Origin: Thermoplasmatota archaeon | GTDB taxonomy: Archaea > Thermoplasmatota > Thermoplasmata > Thermoplasmatales > Thermoplasmataceae | NCBI GenBank assembly: GCA_023488885.1 | Contig: JAMDDH010000026.1 | Span: 1 to 32,241 of the forward strand | DNA: 32,241 bases | Reading direction: 5' to 3' | Shown: positions 9,326 through 16,568 of the stretch, piece by piece | Numbering within the stretch: position 1 is the first letter of the stretch | Layout of the letters: the number at the start of each line of letters is the position of its first letter | Translations under genes and position numbers: made by a program | The notes under the pieces: generated by a model | Database searches by the model: none | What the model was told of the DNA's origin: nothing | The model's input: the letters and a program-made list of their open reading frames with translations, nothing else

Positions 9326-9757
9326 CTAATTCATCTTCCAGTATTCGTCCGGAATATCCTCATAAATCTGGAAAGCCTCGTTCTTCTCAACTCGCGTCTC
9401 TACTGTTTTAATCTTTGACAGGTCTATTATTCTACTTACGTTGAGAATCCAGTAATGAATCCTCCATTCTCTGCCATCATAAAGGGTTGTTTCCTCACGC
9501 TCTGTCTGAAGAACTCCAATATCCTCCATTGTGTAGAATGCATCCCTGTCTTCAGGCTCAAGCATGTTGTCTATAACCCGATCGTTGTAGCCAAAGAAGT
9601 TTATAAGGTGCTCTGCAGCTTCGAATGCTTCTTCCTGACTCATGCTTCGATTCTGAAGACTCAGCCCCTTACTTATGGCCATAGAGAGCTCCCCGATATT
9701 AGTGTAATTCCTGCGAACACCGGCATCCCTTTCGGGGCGCATTTCGTTTTCGTTCAT
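9326..9757 (-). CDS. Thermoplasmata-type conserved protein of unknown function (DUF6015-like)
   Basis: 143 aa soluble acidic protein, first gene of the operon with ABCE1 and tgtA. No catalytic motif is visible. The middle is distinctive: EEAFEAAEHLINFFGYNDRVIDN, then LEPEDRDAFY and REETTLYDGREWRIHYW. The last segment, with paired Arg/Tyr/Trp residues, could be an interaction surface. I associate it with the archaeal DUF6015 family from memory; this was not searched. Its position 8 nt upstream of ABCE1 suggests a translation-linked role, but that is inference. ATG 9757 is taken as the start; in-frame ATGs at residues 6 and 26 are alternatives. Confidence 0.8.
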   Translation of the reverse strand: MNENEMRPERDAGVRRNYTNIGELSMAISKGLSLQNRSMSQEEAFEAAEHLINFFGYNDRVIDNMLEPEDRDAFYTMEDIGVLQTEREETTLYDGREWRIHYWILNVSRIIDLSKIKTVETRVEKNEAFQIYEDIPDEYWKMN

Positions 9758-9985
9758 TCTTTCATCGAATCCTTTGACTTGAACAGAGAAGGATAAGGCA
9801 AAATTTCCTAATAAGTTTAACTGGAGTGCAAAAATTTACCAAAACGCCAACAAATTATATTGTTTTTGAGAGAAATGACGGTGAACTTATTTCTTAATCC
9901 GTTCATAAGATCATACTTATATTGATAAGGAATAAAATATAGGCAAGTTTTTTTATTTCTCTTCAATATTTTCAATCAAGAAAAA

Positions 9986-11044
9986 ATGAAAAATATTGCC
10001 TTTCCGGCGAGAATAAGATTTGCGGACAGCACGATAGATAGTGACAAAGATTCCACATTTGAACTATTTACAGTCAAAACTTTGCAATCGGGTTTTCTGA
10101 AAACACTGGGACACTTGACACTTCATGGAGTCGAATTCAATCATTATCTTGTCAAACATGAAGAAATAATCGCTGGAGACATACTGGAAGAGGCTGAAAT
10201 TGGTGCCATGCAGGCACAAGCACTGAAAAATCCCGTGTCGTTCGGGGAAAAACCGGGATTCAGGATGCCAAAAATAATGGCCATAGTGAACGCCACACCC
10301 GATTCATTCTACCAGGGTTCGAGATTCAATGAGAACCTGAAATTCATTGACAAAATAATAGATTCCTCTCCCGACATTATCGATGTGGGTGGTGAGAGCA
10401 CAAGGCCTGGAAGCATTGAAATAGGATGGAAGGAAGAAGCAGGTAGGCTGGAACCACTGGTTGAATATCTAGGGAACAGTACTCATATCCCTATTTCGCT
10501 AGATACGCGCAATCCGGAAACGGCCGAGAAGTTCGTTGACAATATCGATTACGTAAATGATGTAACCGGGTTCCGTGACGACAGGATGCTGTCGGTTGTC
10601 AGCCAGAATGATCTGAACTGTATCACAATGCATATGAAGGGAACCCCCCAGAACATGCAACAGAACATAGACTACACAGATCTCATTGCAGAGGTCATAT
10701 CACACCTGTATGGCAGTATTCAGAGGCTGGAAGCAGCCGGAGTGAAACAGGACAGGATAATTGTTGATCCCGGGATAGGGTTTTCAAAAGGAATGAAAGA
10801 GAACCTTGAAATTCTAAGGGATATCCGTAGTTTCAAGTTCGGCTACAGTCTTCTCGTTGGAACATCCAGAAAAAGTTTTTTAGGTAATATAACCGGGAAG
10901 GAAGCAGATTCGAGACTACCGGCTACAATTGCGACATCCCTCTATCTTGCACAGATGGGTGTGGATATATTGCGTGTTCACGATCCCGTTGAGAACTCAG
11001 ACGCACTGAAAGTACTGGATAGAATCATCAACTTCAAAGACTGA
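9986..11044 (+). CDS. Dihydropteroate synthase (DHPS family) with N-terminal extension
   Basis: Joins a pterin pyrophosphate to p-aminobenzoate or a related arylamine in folate/modified-folate synthesis. The TIM-barrel motifs are complete: VNATPDSF (101-108), VGGESTRPG (134-142), SLDTRNPETA, the DVTGF block, MHMKGTPQNMQ, VDPGIGFSKG, GTSRKSFLG and the terminal RVHDP. Bacterial DHPS is about 270-280 aa; here about 90 residues precede the barrel and carry no motif I recognise. The start ATG 9986 follows an A-run. The T-rich stretch at 9948-9956 is a possible promoter. The stop lies 1 nt from the convergent fur stop. Confidence 0.88.
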   Translation: MKNIAFPARIRFADSTIDSDKDSTFELFTVKTLQSGFLKTLGHLTLHGVEFNHYLVKHEEIIAGDILEEAEIGAMQAQALKNPVSFGEKPGFRMPKIMAIVNATPDSFYQGSRFNENLKFIDKIIDSSPDIIDVGGESTRPGSIEIGWKEEAGRLEPLVEYLGNSTHIPISLDTRNPETAEKFVDNIDYVNDVTGFRDDRMLSVVSQNDLNCITMHMKGTPQNMQQNIDYTDLIAEVISHLYGSIQRLEAAGVKQDRIIVDPGIGFSKGMKENLEILRDIRSFKFGYSLLVGTSRKSFLGNITGKEADSRLPATIATSLYLAQMGVDILRVHDPVENSDALKVLDRIINFKD

Positions 11045-11045
11045 A

Positions 11046-11465
11046 TCAGTCATGATCTGGCAGGCACTCTTTGCATATGCCCCTAAGAATAAGGGTCGCC
11101 TCTTGAACACTGTTACCTGATCCCTCAATATTACCGAGGATTCCTTTCTCGTCTATGTCAATGTCGTATATTTTTCCACAATTGCTGCAAACAAAGTTTC
11201 CGTGAAAGTCCGTGTTTGTCTCAAACCATGTAGATCCGCCGGTTTCAAACGTTTTCACCGTCCCGGAAGACTGCAGGGCCTTCAGTATGTTATACACTGT
11301 TGCAAGGGTAATTGTAGGCTCTTCTGATTTTATGGAATTAAATATCTCCTCAGCGGTGAAATGGCCGGGACTGTGCGACCTGACATAGTCTATGACTGTA
11401 AGCCTCTGCGGGGTAATCTTGAAATTGGACTTTTTCAGTGAATCGATGTAGTAATCTCTCTCCAT
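11046..11465 (-). CDS. Fur-family metal or peroxide-responsive transcription regulator
   Basis: 139 aa DNA-binding regulator. The N-terminal winged helix has ITPQRLTVIDYV and the recognition region TITLATVYNILKAL. The C-terminal dimerisation domain has the structural zinc cysteines C93/C96 (CSNC) and C131/C134 (CKEC). Candidate regulatory metal ligands are H35, E82 and H88. Compared with PerR, the Asp of the oxidation-sensing site appears as Glu (E82) and the second His of the HxH as Asn, so metal sensing is more likely than peroxide sensing; this is inference from motif alignment. It diverges from cobB, and a 19-bp palindrome 34-52 nt upstream of its ATG is a likely autoregulatory site. Confidence 0.9.
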   Translation of the reverse strand: MERDYYIDSLKKSNFKITPQRLTVIDYVRSHSPGHFTAEEIFNSIKSEEPTITLATVYNILKALQSSGTVKTFETGGSTWFETNTDFHGNFVCSNCGKIYDIDIDEKGILGNIEGSGNSVQEATLILRGICKECLPDHD

Positions 11466-11498
11466 CGCAGGTCTATTTATAATTGGTAATTAAAATTT

Positions 11499-11517
11499 GT
11501 TTATAGTTACTATAAAC
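11499..11517. promoter_or_regulatory. 19-bp palindrome, candidate Fur operator
   Basis: Perfect 9-1-9 inverted repeat GTTTATAGT-T-ACTATAAAC centred at 11508. The layout and AT-rich arms resemble Fur/PerR boxes. It is 34-52 nt upstream of the fur-family ATG and 45-63 nt upstream of the cobB GTG, so one bound dimer could control both divergent genes. Confidence 0.6.
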
Positions 11518-11534
11518 TTAAAAATACAAAAGAA

Positions 11535-11541
11535 TTTTTAA
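11535..11541 (+). promoter_or_regulatory. TATA-like box of cobB
   Basis: TTTTTAA lies 21-27 nt upstream of the cobB GTG. The spacing fits a leaderless transcript. Confidence 0.4.
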
Positions 11542-11561
11542 CGAACTCAAATACGTAATCC

Positions 11562-12833
11562 GTGAAGGTTATAGGCATTTCCGCACCTGTTACGGGTTCT
11601 GGAAAGACAAGCGTCACGCTTGCAGTACTCAGCCACCTGAAAAATGCAATTGCCTTCAAGATCGGCCCGGATTATATCGACGGTGGCCTTTCATCAGTGA
11701 TTTCAGGCACCAGGACCATGAATATTGACAGATGGATACAGGGACGGAATTATATGAATCAATTTGCAGAGGCTTCCCGTAAATTTGATTATGGTATTGT
11801 GGAGGGTGTTATGGGACTCCACGATTCCGGGTCGCAGAATAATCTCAGCACCCATTATTATTTCAGGAAATTTGGGATTCCATATATTCTCGTCGTGGAT
11901 GTTAGGAAAATGGCCGAATCCGCATATTACATGGCCAGAGGGTCTCTTGGAAGCGGAGCGATAGGCGTCATCATAAATAACTACGTATCAGAAAAGCACT
12001 TTGAGATGGTTGCCAGGGAATTCAGGAAAAGAGGGGTGAAGATTATCGGGGCCATCCCTTACATGGAAGAACTGAAGATCCCGGAGAGGCACCTTGGACT
12101 GCACACATCCCTGGAAGTTGGTAACCTGCATGAAATAGCGCAGAAAATATCTAAATACATTGATTTTTCGTTTCTGGAAAATCTGGCTGATGTCAGGTAT
12201 CCATTACCGAAGAAACATAAAGTCGGTGTAACGAACAAAGAGATCTGGATTGCGTACGACAGAGCATTCAATTTTTACTATGCCGACTCGCTTTCGCTGC
12301 TGGAAAGCATTGGACGTGTCAGGTATTTTTCCCCCCTCGAGGACGAAGTCCCGGAAAACCCTGACTTCATCTACCTTGGCGGCGGCTATCCTGAACTTTA
12401 CGCTGATCAGCTTTCGCGAAGCTACAGGCTCATGTCATTTCTCAGAAATTACAGTGAATCCGGAAAGCCCATGCTCGCTGAATGTGGCGGTCTGATGTAT
12501 CTGGAAGGCACGATCGAATCTGATCGCGGAGAGCTCAAAATGACGGGAGTATTTAATGGAACAGTCAAGAAAAACAGGAAACTGACACTTGCTTATACCA
12601 AACTCCTTGCAAAAGAAGACACACTTCTGTTCCGGAAGGGTGAAATCGCCTACGGACACGAATTCCACTACAGCGATGTGGAAGATAGCGATCCGAAGAT
12701 ACTGAAGAACCTGATTGGCAGAGGAATAGACGGAAATGACGGACTTCAGTCCAGGAATACTGTTGGTTCATATTCCCATTTCTCTCTTGAGAGATATAAA
12801 AAGCGCCTTGTACGTTCCATACTCAGCAGTTAA
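11562..12833 (+). CDS. cobB: Cobyrinate a,c-diamide synthase
   Basis: ATP-dependent glutamine amidotransferase that amidates the a and c side chains of (hydrogeno)cobyrinate in corrinoid synthesis. The N-terminal dethiobiotin-synthetase-like P-loop is TGSGKT (11-16), followed by FKIGPDYIDGG and the EGVMGLHD block. The C-terminal class I glutaminase has GGGYPELYA, nucleophile C308 in AECGGLMYL and H406 in GSYSHFS. The 423 aa length is typical. GTG 11562 is the start, by TATA spacing. The methanogen F430 enzyme CfbB is homologous, but no F430 gene is nearby. Its last 4 nt overlap the end of the convergent HTH gene. It probably shares an operator with the Fur-family gene. Confidence 0.92.
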   Translation: MKVIGISAPVTGSGKTSVTLAVLSHLKNAIAFKIGPDYIDGGLSSVISGTRTMNIDRWIQGRNYMNQFAEASRKFDYGIVEGVMGLHDSGSQNNLSTHYYFRKFGIPYILVVDVRKMAESAYYMARGSLGSGAIGVIINNYVSEKHFEMVAREFRKRGVKIIGAIPYMEELKIPERHLGLHTSLEVGNLHEIAQKISKYIDFSFLENLADVRYPLPKKHKVGVTNKEIWIAYDRAFNFYYADSLSLLESIGRVRYFSPLEDEVPENPDFIYLGGGYPELYADQLSRSYRLMSFLRNYSESGKPMLAECGGLMYLEGTIESDRGELKMTGVFNGTVKKNRKLTLAYTKLLAKEDTLLFRKGEIAYGHEFHYSDVEDSDPKILKNLIGRGIDGNDGLQSRNTVGSYSHFSLERYKKRLVRSILSS

Positions 12834-13165
12834 GGGTCAATCTTATTGTCAAATGAGATAATAACCGCAACTCTGGACTTCGCATCGGCGATAATGTCCG
12901 TGATCGGCATCCGGAGCCTGTATATGTGCTTGGTTCTGCCCTTGCCCATAAGATACTTCACTTCCATTCGTTGAATGTATCCTTCTCTTAAAAGAAATTT
13001 AAGTCCCTCGGAAGCACGGGAATTGCTTATTCCAAGCAAACTTGTTATCTCCGCAAGATCAACATCCATCTTTTGTTCCAACAGTGCCAGAATCTTCGCC
13101 CTGTTCCTGCTGAATCCAACTTTCCTAAGCATATCGTAGACACTGTTTGCCCTTTCTGGATTCAC
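12830..13165 (-). CDS. Small winged-helix transcription regulator
   Basis: About 111 aa. A helix-turn-helix is visible: RAKILALLEQKMDVDLAEI, then TSLLGISNSRASEGLKFLLREGYI, followed by a wing-like RTKHIYRLRMP segment. This resembles ArsR/TrmB-type archaeal regulators, with no ligand-binding domain. GTG at 13165 is chosen because a TTTAAA box lies 26-31 nt upstream; the longer ATG at 13189 would start 2 nt from that box. The target is unknown. The convergent neighbour is cobB, with mutually overlapping stop codons (TTAA), and hisS is divergent. Confidence 0.75.
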   Translation of the reverse strand: MNPERANSVYDMLRKVGFSRNRAKILALLEQKMDVDLAEITSLLGISNSRASEGLKFLLREGYIQRMEVKYLMGKGRTKHIYRLRMPITDIIADAKSRVAVIISFDNKIDP

Positions 13166-13190
13166 AGATAATAATATGGACATCGACATA

Positions 13191-13196
13191 TTTAAA
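13191..13196 (-). promoter_or_regulatory. TATA-like box of the HTH regulator gene
   Basis: Minus-strand TTTAAA within CTTTTAAATA. It argues for the GTG start at 13165. Confidence 0.4.
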
Positions 13197-13278
13197 AGTA
13201 TTGCTACTCCAGCCGGAGTTCTGCCGAGATTATATTATTAGTTGAATTTTTTTTCTTTATCGTTGATTTCATGGTGAA

Positions 13279-13285
13279 TTTATAC
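13279..13285 (+). promoter_or_regulatory. TATA-like box of hisS
   Basis: TTTATAC lies 22-28 nt upstream of the hisS ATG, as expected for a leaderless gene. Confidence 0.45.
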
Positions 13286-13306
13286 CTGAGTTAAATAACG
13301 TAGTGA

Positions 13307-14611
13307 ATGACGTTTGAACGACTCAGGGGATTCAGGGATCTATACCCGGAAGATGCTGAACCAAAATCATGGGCTTTTTCCATTGCGCAGGAAATTGCGA
13401 GGTCATTCGGTTTCCGGATGATCGACATTCCAAGTCTGGAGTCACTGGATCTGTATCGGCTCAAATCAGGTGATGAACTTGTGGGTCAAACCTTCTCCTT
13501 CACTGACAAAGGAGGAAGGGAAGTGACCATGGTGCCCGAAGCCACACCATCAGTGGTGAGGATGCTGACATCAAGAAAGGATATTCCGAGACCGGTAAGG
13601 TGGTTCAGCATCCCGAAGATCTGGAGATACGAGGAACCACAGTCCGGAAGACTCAGGGAACACATGCAGTTCAACGCGGACATTTTCGGTGTAGATACTC
13701 CTGAGGCTGACGCAGAGCTTATAGGCCTGGCAGCAACAATACTTGACGGCCTCAATCTGCAGGGAAATTACGATATCCGGATTAATGACAGGAAACTTAT
13801 GGAAAACTTGCTGCACAAAATGAACATAAATAACATTTCGGAAATTTTCTCCATAATAGACCGATTCAGAAAAACCAGCCATGAGGATTTCAGTTCGATG
13901 CTCAAGCAAAGTGGAGTCCCGGATAAGACAGTTTCAGACATCGTATCGATTCTGGAACATCAGATTAATCGCGGTGATCTGAAAAATTACCTTTCCTCGT
14001 ACATCGACATTGACCAGAACCTGGGGCAGACAATTGACCGGATGGAAACCACACTAAGCATAATTTCACAATACACAAACTCCAGAATTTATGTGGACTT
14101 TTCAACTGTTAGAGGTTTGTCGTATTATACTGGCATAGTCTTCGAGGTCTTTGATTCAAAGGGTGAACTTCGGTCCATTCTCGGAGGAGGCAGATACGAC
14201 AACCTGGCAAAATTGATCTCAGGTCAGGATATCCCTGCAGTGGGCTTCGGCATGGGAGACGTGGTTCTCGAGCTGCTTCTAAAGAGGGCAGGCCTATGGA
14301 AATCCTCCAGTGATAAACCCAGATACTATGTCTGCACTGCTTCGGATGATCTGAGGAAAGAAGCACTGGAAATAGTGATTGAACTCAGGAAAAATGGCTT
14401 CATAGCAACGATGGATGTCGCGCAGAGGAATCTGTCCGCACAGTTAAAGAGTGCAACAATTAACTCATCTGACTACGCGATTATAGTGGGGAAGAAAGAA
14501 CTCGAAACTGATCAGGTCACCATCAGGAACATGTCAGATGGAACACAGCAACAGATCAACAAAATGAAAATCGTAAACGAGATCAAAAAAATGAAACGGC
14601 ATGCAGACTAA
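13307..14611 (+). CDS. hisS: Histidyl-tRNA synthetase
   Basis: Class IIa aminoacyl-tRNA synthetase that charges tRNA-His. The N-terminus FERLRGFRDLYPED is characteristic. Class II motif 2 includes IPKIWRYEEP (R107) and the following SGRLREHMQFNADIFG. The histidine-specific motif RGLSYYTG starts at R269, motif 3 GGGRYDNL follows, then the GFGMGDVVLEL segment. The C-terminal anticodon-binding domain begins near RYYVCTASDD. The 434 aa length is normal. The next gene starts about 60 nt after the stop, so hisS may head a short operon with the Lrp/AsnC-like ligand-domain gene and a membrane protein gene. Confidence 0.96.
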   Translation: MTFERLRGFRDLYPEDAEPKSWAFSIAQEIARSFGFRMIDIPSLESLDLYRLKSGDELVGQTFSFTDKGGREVTMVPEATPSVVRMLTSRKDIPRPVRWFSIPKIWRYEEPQSGRLREHMQFNADIFGVDTPEADAELIGLAATILDGLNLQGNYDIRINDRKLMENLLHKMNINNISEIFSIIDRFRKTSHEDFSSMLKQSGVPDKTVSDIVSILEHQINRGDLKNYLSSYIDIDQNLGQTIDRMETTLSIISQYTNSRIYVDFSTVRGLSYYTGIVFEVFDSKGELRSILGGGRYDNLAKLISGQDIPAVGFGMGDVVLELLLKRAGLWKSSSDKPRYYVCTASDDLRKEALEIVIELRKNGFIATMDVAQRNLSAQLKSATINSSDYAIIVGKKELETDQVTIRNMSDGTQQQINKMKIVNEIKKMKRHAD

Positions 14612-14674
14612 TTGCTTCCTGTTTCTCTGAAAAAATTTATAAAGGATTTCAAGCTTAAAGCTAAAGGTGAAGTA

Positions 14675-14908
14675 TTGTCAATAGCATTTGTCCTCGTGAG
14701 CACAGTTCCCGGCAAAGAGCACGAAGTTTTCAATAAAATCTCTAAGATTAACTACGTAGTTGAACTCCACCCGCTCTTTGGTGAGTATGATCTCATAGTA
14801 AAGATAGATGCGAAAGATTATACTGAACTCGGCAAGATTGTAATAAACCAGATTAGGACAATCGACGGCGTAATTGACACGAAAACCCTTACAGGAATTA
14901 AATTTTGA
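14675..14908 (+). CDS. Stand-alone Lrp/AsnC ligand-binding (RAM) domain protein
   Basis: About 77 aa consisting only of the amino-acid-binding beta-alpha-beta-beta-alpha-beta domain of Lrp/AsnC regulators, without a DNA-binding part. Diagnostic features are FVLVSTVPGKEHEVF at the start, FGEYDLIVKIDAKD in the middle and IRTIDGVIDTKTL near the end. Such proteins form ring-like oligomers that sense amino acids or partner with full-length Lrp proteins. TTG 14675 is preferred over the upstream TTG 14612: it has a GGTGA ribosome-binding site 4 nt upstream and a TTTATAAA box about 35 nt upstream, and it matches the domain boundary. Confidence 0.85.
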   Translation: MSIAFVLVSTVPGKEHEVFNKISKINYVVELHPLFGEYDLIVKIDAKDYTELGKIVINQIRTIDGVIDTKTLTGIKF

Positions 14909-14921
14909 GGCGTATTGATCT

Positions 14922-15236
14922 ATGATAGCAGCGTATTATCCTTGGGATTGGACAGTATTTTTATTTGTGGTGTTGGCACTTTTGGCATTATCTCTATTTG
15001 TTCTGGGGATACTCACCGCCTACTTCGGCAGTGGCAAGAGCAGGACAGTAGGAGTAATTCTCCTTGTACTGGGACTGGCGGTCGGAATCGCGGTTGTTTA
15101 TGTGACACATTTTACGATGCCAAGTGTGCATTTACTGTACAACGTGATTCTCGGGACTTTGTTCTACGTTCTTGCGGCAGTCATCGGCGCCGTTATCGGC
15201 TTGCTGATATTCCTAGGCGCAATAATGAAAACCTGA
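14922..15236 (+). CDS. Small three-helix membrane protein, unknown function
   Basis: 104 aa with three predicted transmembrane segments near 10-35, 42-62 and 73-101. A short basic loop (GSGKSRT) lies between the first two, and the C-terminus is MKT. No catalytic residue or known family is recognised. It follows the RAM-domain gene by 13 nt and is probably cotranscribed with it. This frame is chosen over the overlapping frame starting at 14915, whose translation is Cys/Ser/Arg-rich and lacks coherent hydrophobic segments. Confidence 0.72.
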   Translation: MIAAYYPWDWTVFLFVVLALLALSLFVLGILTAYFGSGKSRTVGVILLVLGLAVGIAVVYVTHFTMPSVHLLYNVILGTLFYVLAAVIGAVIGLLIFLGAIMKT

Positions 15237-15290
15237 GTTTGCCTTAAAAGTTTCAAATTACCAACCTTTTTTCTATTGTACAAATTCTCT

Positions 15291-15298
15291 TTTAAATA
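15291..15298 (+). promoter_or_regulatory. TATA-like box of hemA
   Basis: TTTAAATA lies 82-89 nt upstream of the hemA ATG. Transcription would then start near 15320, giving an unusually long leader of about 60 nt for this genome. Confidence 0.45.
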
Positions 15299-15317
15299 TT
15301 ATTACGTAATTGTGTAG

Positions 15318-15366
15318 CATTCTCCCGACTAAAATAATCACATTGATGGTGCATCCGGGGAGAATG
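15318..15366 (+). promoter_or_regulatory. Inverted repeat in the hemA leader
   Basis: CATTCTCCC (15318-15326) is the exact reverse complement of GGGAGAATG (15358-15366), with a 31-nt loop. The 3' arm abuts GGTGG (15366-15370), a plausible ribosome-binding site about 9 nt before the hemA ATG. It could be an RNA hairpin controlling translation or a DNA operator. Confidence 0.45.
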
Positions 15367-15379
15367 GTGGTGCTTAGGC

Positions 15380-16567
15380 ATGCTAAATTTCGGGGTGATT
15401 CCATGGAGTTACAGTTCAAATCCTGACAGATTCCAGCAATCTTTAAATTATACCGATAAAGAATGGGACTCCATACTATCCGGCATCAAGGTACGGTCTC
15501 ACCTCGTATTAACCACATGCAACAGATCGGAACTCTATTTCACATATCAGGACGATTCTGAGACCGAAGCGGCCATTTTTAGAAATTTTCCGGAAGCGCT
15601 TTTGTCCGGCGATGCGATCGAGCACCTTTTCAGGGTATCATCAGGCCTTGAATCGATGTCAGTAGGTGAGAACGAGATTCTTGCACAACTTAAGGATGCA
15701 TACACAAAAGCCCGCGAAAAAGCGCATACAGATAAAATGCTTTCACTCATAATGAGGAAAACCATAAGCGTCGGGAAAGAGGTAAGAGAAAAAACCAATA
15801 TTTCCAGAGGAAAAACATCTATACCTGTTATCGCCGTGGATCTGGCAAGAAGCCATGCTGTCATCGAAGGTTCTGCAATAGCCGTAGTTGGAACTGGCCG
15901 CATGGCTGAAACCTTCCTAAGGTACATTATCAAAATGAAACCTTCCTACATAACAATCATAGGGAGAAATTCAGAAAGGGGAGAGTATCTTGCTGAACAG
16001 TACGGGTGCAAATATTCAGGCATGAATGCACTCCAACAGACCTTGAATGATGTAAGAATAGCCTTTGTAGCAACATCTTCCAGAAATCACATAATCACCC
16101 AAGCAACGCTTCCAGATTTTGCCGGGCATCTCCTTATCGTAGACATATCGAATCCCGAAAATGTTGATCCTGGAATCACCAGAATTGACGGAATAGAATT
16201 CATTGGCATGAAGGAGATTCAGGGAGCCTCCACCAATGGTCTGCAATTGAAGCGTGAAGAGATACCGAAGGTTGAAAAATTACTCAAAATGGAGCTGGAA
16301 AACTTCGATGCGAGGCTGAGAGAATTCCATGCAGAAGAGTTTCTAGCAGAATCATATCAGTTCATTGAATCAATAGTACTTAATGAAACAGGGAGATTCG
16401 TGAAAGAAATAGACAACGGCAAGGAGCCTGTTGCCGCAGGGCATCATATGGCCCAATCTATAGCCAACAAGCTGCTGTTCCAGTACACTGTAGCAATGAA
16501 AGAGGCTGCCGGGAAAGGAGATATGGATCTCATCTCAAAACTGAGGAAAATTTTTGCTGAAGACTAA
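15380..16567 (+). CDS. hemA: Glutamyl-tRNA reductase
   Basis: NADPH-dependent reduction of glutamyl-tRNA to glutamate-1-semialdehyde, the first committed step of C5 tetrapyrrole synthesis. The catalytic cysteine C47 is in TTCNRSE. The substrate-domain block HLFRVSSGLESMSVGENEIL is intact, and the Rossmann domain contains VGTGRMAETF. The C-terminal helical dimerisation domain ends the protein. The 395 aa length is normal. It faces hemL, the next pathway enzyme, with stops 1 nt apart. The leader contains an inverted repeat, so control by haem, tRNA or another signal is possible; this is inference. Confidence 0.95.
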   Translation: MLNFGVIPWSYSSNPDRFQQSLNYTDKEWDSILSGIKVRSHLVLTTCNRSELYFTYQDDSETEAAIFRNFPEALLSGDAIEHLFRVSSGLESMSVGENEILAQLKDAYTKAREKAHTDKMLSLIMRKTISVGKEVREKTNISRGKTSIPVIAVDLARSHAVIEGSAIAVVGTGRMAETFLRYIIKMKPSYITIIGRNSERGEYLAEQYGCKYSGMNALQQTLNDVRIAFVATSSRNHIITQATLPDFAGHLLIVDISNPENVDPGITRIDGIEFIGMKEIQGASTNGLQLKREEIPKVEKLLKMELENFDARLREFHAEEFLAESYQFIESIVLNETGRFVKEIDNGKEPVAAGHHMAQSIANKLLFQYTVAMKEAAGKGDMDLISKLRKIFAED

Positions 16568-16568
16568 A

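Noticed and set aside
14612-14674. Earlier TTG start for the Lrp/AsnC-like protein
   Set aside because: It would begin at the hisS stop and place the TATA-like box inside the gene; the later TTG has a ribosome-binding site and matches the domain edge.
14915-15247. 110-aa frame overlapping the small membrane protein
   Set aside because: The competing frame from 14922 gives three clean membrane helices; this one is Cys/Ser/Arg-rich without structure.
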